DNA from: Ettlia oleoabundans
Taxonomy: Eukaryota; Chlorophyta; Chlorophyceae; Chlamydomonadales
Length of the DNA stretch: 33,741 nt
Reading direction: 5' to 3'
Assembly: GCA_019693395.1 (NCBI GenBank)
Contig: JAAMXP010001873.1
Coordinates: 3,071 to 36,811, forward strand
The notes under the pieces are model-generated. The model was given only the letters and a program-made list of their open reading frames with translations. It had not been told where the DNA came from and searched no databases. Shown one piece after another: positions 30,458-33,741 of the stretch. The stretch's first letter is position 1; each line of letters opens with the position of its first letter. The position numbers and the translations under genes were made by a program.

Positions 30458-31843
30458 CTACCTTGATGCCTGTGTTGGTGTGGTGCTCAAGATTCTTTCC
30501 CACGCGACTCCCAGCATCAACGCCACTGGCGCCAACAACAGCGGGCCCCTGGTCAGCAGCCATGCCCCGGCTGACAGCACCACACTCCTTGCAAACACAA
30601 CAGAAGCAACGATTGGCCCCTGTGCCTCATGTGGGTGCTGGTCGGCATCTACCTGTTGCTGCTCTTGGTGGTTGCTGGGTGCAGGAGATTTAAATTCCCG
30701 CGAGTCAGCTGACTGCGGCCCTGGCATGCCCTGCCACAGCCACTGCTGCTGTTGAAGAAGCTCTTCCTCCTGCCCTTCCATCTCAAACTCTGTCCACAAC
30801 CCTTCCCTCCTGCTCCTGCTGCTGTTGCATTTGCTCCTGCTGGCGACGCTCCCACCACTGCTGCAGCGTAGCGGCCCGCTGCTGCTCCAGCTGGCGAAGG
30901 TACGCCTCCAGGCGAGGCAGCAGCCTGGTCTGCCTGGCGACCACCACCAGGGTGGGAGCAAGGAAAGTGAGGGCAAACGCGGCCATTGTCAGCACTGCGA
31001 GGCAGCGTCCTTGAGGGCCGTGCTGCCTCTGCCCTGCAGGTGGTGCCGGCAGGAACGCCAGCAGAGGCATGAGGGCTGTGTAGGCCACGTTTGCAGCTTG
31101 CTCTGCCGCAGGTTGTTGTAGGACTACGCTGCTGCACATTCCCTCGTTTGATTGCCAGGCTTTCAGTGCAAGAATGAATTGGATGGAAATGTGCAGCACG
31201 AGCGGGAGCGGGTAAGCTAGTGCCTGCAAGGACGCAGCCGGCTGACAGGGTGGAGGCAGTTAGAGCATTGGGTGGGTCGCAAACGTGCCGCGCACTCATG
31301 CAGGAAGAGCAACAGTTTTGCGTCCAGCTACGTGCAAGGCGCGACTTGGTACCATAACTTCAGGTATGTGCTGCTCACCAAGAACCCCCCCCAGCCAGCT
31401 CCGCTGCAGCTAAGGAGCAGCGTTAACAGCCAGGTGGTTGTGTGCCCGGGCTATGGCCATAGCCAGCCAGGCCATGCCCGTGGACTGGCGTGTAATGCAG
31501 CCCTTTGTGCAAGCCAAATCGCATGAGGGCCTGCCGTCACACGCAGCAGCAGTGCCAAGGCATCGGCCCAGCGGGCGGCGGAACGGGAGCGAGTGAGGCG
31601 GCGGCAGGCGGAGAGAACCGCGGTGCTCAAGCAGAGTGCAACTAGGCCAGCTCGCTCGATGGGACGCGCATTTATCCAACATAACAAAGCCGCTATGGCC
31701 ACTAATGCCTGCATGAGCAGAGTAGAGCATAGCCAACAAGTGATTGGGCCATGTGGTGCAGATGCATGTAGCACGTGCCAGCAGACTGCGCTACCGGCCA
31801 CCTTCCTCCATCGCCCGCTCACGGCACACAAATCCTTCCTCAC
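30458..31843 (-). CDS. Putative multi-pass membrane protein, unknown family (partial, possible frameshift)
   Basis: Two coding-looking blocks on the minus strand. The upstream block (31843 to about 31451) has hydrophobic TCWLCSTLLMQALVAIAALLCW, then NARPIERAGLVALCLSTAVL and a basic stretch RRLTRSRSAARW. After a good acceptor (exon start 31223) comes ALAYPLPLVLHISIQFILAL, then NVAYTALMPLLAFLP, a hydrophobic TMAAFALTFLAPTLVVVAR, and a charged Gln-rich coiled region RLEAYLRQLEQQRAATLQQW. That frame stops at 30783, but coding character continues in another frame to 30458, ending with hydrophobic LLAPVALMLGVAWERI. Start, the intron between blocks and the frame change near 30800-30822 are unresolved. 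General layout resembles the neighbouring plus-strand gene, but homology is not shown. No function is assigned. Confidence 0.4.
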
Positions 31844-33741
31844 TCCACACTATCATTGCATTGTACCATGTCACCCGAAAGGCCCCAACGGAGCCGCCGC
31901 TGCCAAAAGGACGGTCCGCGCCGCTACTCTCTGGTCACCAACCAAAACGCACTTTTCACCCATACAGCCAGAACCGAAGGAGTATTGGCCCTACTCACCG
32001 GCGCCATGACCGCTACAGTAGCGGGCGATACTTATAAGCTGTTGCGCGTTGGGCGTATACTTCAATGGTTGGAAGTCCAACGCATCTACGTTGCGTTACG
32101 AAGGTGTGAACTAATCAGCAAACGTTGATGGGTGTTGGGCTGCCATTGGGGCATTCACCGTACGTGTTGGTTGGCGCGATAGTGGTTTGGAATAGAGATA
32201 CTCGTCTAGTTTTTCAGGCTTGCGGTGGCCAGGGAAGACGTTACTACTGGTACCTATCAATGACACTCCTCAACCCGACTTCACGGTAAGCTTTCTTGTC
32301 TGCGCTTTCTTCAGGGGCGTGGCGCGCCATGGCGCCCCTATTCCGTGGCATGCCGCGCGTATCAGCCAGAATTTCGATGTCTTGCCAGCCAAACGAAATT
32401 CTGCCCCGTTGCACGTATTGATATGATGAAATGGTGCTGTCACCAGCTCCACAGGTTCGTTCAACTGGCATGACCCCAAACCACCACGGTGCTTAGTGGT
32501 GCCGCAGCCTCTCCCGCCACCGGCTGGACGGTGTCGAGTGGCACTCTAGCATGGTTTCTCATGTGGTTCAATGGCTCCAACCAGCCTCATATAGTCCCAA
32601 GGGCCCAGAGATAGTCATCCAGGCTATAAAAACTTGTTTTCTACAGAGTTGAAAATTTCTACAGAGTTGAGAAATTTCTACAGTGTTGAAAGCACACCTG
32701 AGGCCCCAAATGCTGTGGCGCGCCGGGCCCCTTGGTTGAAGAAACTCCCCAGCTTACTCTTACAAGGGCAGAAGAGAGTCTGCAATGCGCTGGCACACCC
32801 ACGCTATCTGCATGCCGGCTGCTGCATCTAGTTTTCCTGCACACTGCTGGCCATTGGTGACACAATGCTACCCTAGACTGTGAGCCCTCCTTGTTGTAAG
32901 CTTTGCTGGCTGCTTGCTTCCCTTGGCATTAGGCCGCTTCTAGTAGATTTACTGGTTAGTGCCATCCCCCCCGCTTTGGGCTCCTCAGAATTTCGTTAGG
33001 AGGTCAGCCCAGCCGGCAGTACAACCGGCAGTACCCGTCTGTGCAGCGTGTGTTGGTTCGGCAAGCCACTTTGAGTGTTTTCAGTTCCGTATTTGGTGCT
33101 ACCTTTAGCTCAGACAGCTTTTCTGCAAGGTTGTTCGGCTTAAGTGCAGCAAAAGTCATTGCAACCTTGGATGTGAAGCACAGCGCTTGAGCAAGGCCAC
33201 AGCTGGCACCATCTGGGCCATATTGAGGATGTGCAGCGCCCAAGGCGGTTAAAAGCACCTTCCTTCAGGGCAACAGGAGCACTTGCAGCAGCAAAGCCAG
33301 TAGGCTTCCCTGCTGCAAGTATGCGTCCATTGCACCACTACATTAAGCCCGCTTTTGGGGGGTTTTCTTGACAGTACAGCGGCACCTCCGAACATGCACC
33401 TCCGAACGTAACGCCCCCCCTCCCCCCCTCCAGCTCCAGCCCTCCTACCACTACACTTATCAATCAATCTACTAGAACCGGCCTTACACAGTAGGGCCCA
33501 AGTATGCAATGGGGGCGACTGCAAGTATCGTTTGTGATTGCTGCTTTCCATTCGACCGCTGGTCAGGCCATGCTGAGGCCATCACAACCGCCAGCAGGTG
33601 TAAACTACTCCACTGCATTGCCGTAGGTACCCATGCAACTCACACCCTAACTGCTTTCCTGCCAGCAGCAGCCAACTAGCTGTGCCCACCGTGCGCTCCC
33701 CACAGTTGGCCCCCGCCGCCGCGCGCGCGCCGCCGCCGCCC
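31844..33741. other. No gene recognised; small repeats only
   Basis: Several short open frames exist (for example 32244-32471 minus) without recognisable similarity or splice support. There is a TATA-like TATAAAA at 32625 followed by a short tandem repeat, a GCACCTCCGAAC direct repeat near 33384-33407, and a GC-only run in the last ~30 bases that may be the start of a CpG-rich promoter outside the window. Confidence 0.4.
32641..32692 (+). repeat. Three short tandem repeats (18-19 bp)
   Basis: CTACAGAGTTGAAAATTT, then a 19-base version with one extra base, then a partial third copy with one substitution (CTACAGTGTTGAAAG). The array sits just downstream of a TATA-like sequence. Confidence 0.85.

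Noticed and set aside
32244..32471. 75-residue minus-strand open frame with a different base composition
   Set aside because: It reads smoothly but matches no family I can name, and no partner exon was found; not supported as a gene.
1..33741. tRNA genes, CRISPR arrays, LTR or DNA transposon coding regions
   Set aside because: No tRNA-like T-arm/D-arm arrangement, regularly spaced repeats, reverse transcriptase or transposase motifs were seen when reading both strands.

Overview
The window looks like nuclear DNA of a green alga (chlorophyte; possibly a trebouxiophyte, class not provable from sequence alone). The genes are cut by many short introns with GTGAGT-type donors and CAG acceptors. 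A nuclear gene encodes chloroplast ribosomal protein S13 with a transit peptide. TGTAA, the usual green-algal poly(A) signal, lies shortly after most stop codons. Coding DNA is GC-rich with CAG/polyQ tracts, and the gene families are plant-like. No bacterial operons, tRNA, rRNA, CRISPR array or intact transposon was seen.

Layout, left to right. 1-648 (-): 5' end of a secreted or membrane LRR protein, running off the window. 994-4803 (+): ENTH/tVHS-like clathrin adaptor of the MTV1/tepsin type. 5300-7209 (+): chloroplast ribosomal protein S13, with a perfect 25-bp inverted repeat in intron 2. 7210-9531: intergenic, with a hammerhead-ribozyme-like motif at 8211-8268. 9532-11604 (+): DUF579 (glucuronoxylan 4-O-methyltransferase-like) type II membrane protein. 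11961-12298 (+): broken, intron-bearing duplicate of the S13 gene. 12502-18292 (+): USP36/42-type ubiquitin protease. 19497-23420 (+): bZIP transcription factor with a YAP-like basic region. 24837-26915 (-): glucose-6-phosphate 1-epimerase. 27778-29764 (+) and 30458-31843 (-): two convergent multi-pass membrane proteins of unknown family. 31844-33741: no gene recognised.

Exon models were built by hand from reading frame, splice consensus and remembered family similarity. For MTV1, S13, DUF579, the bZIP and the epimerase, all intron phases close into one open frame. The USP model also closes, but its exon 8/9 junction is uncertain. The two unknown membrane genes are only partly resolved. The genes are independent housekeeping or regulatory units (vesicle traffic, chloroplast translation, wall or glycan methylation, deubiquitination, transcription, sugar metabolism), and nothing suggests a functional cluster. 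The most unusual items are the hammerhead-like element, the S13 relic lying beyond the DUF579 gene, and the departures from conserved cysteine patterns in the LRR and USP proteins.
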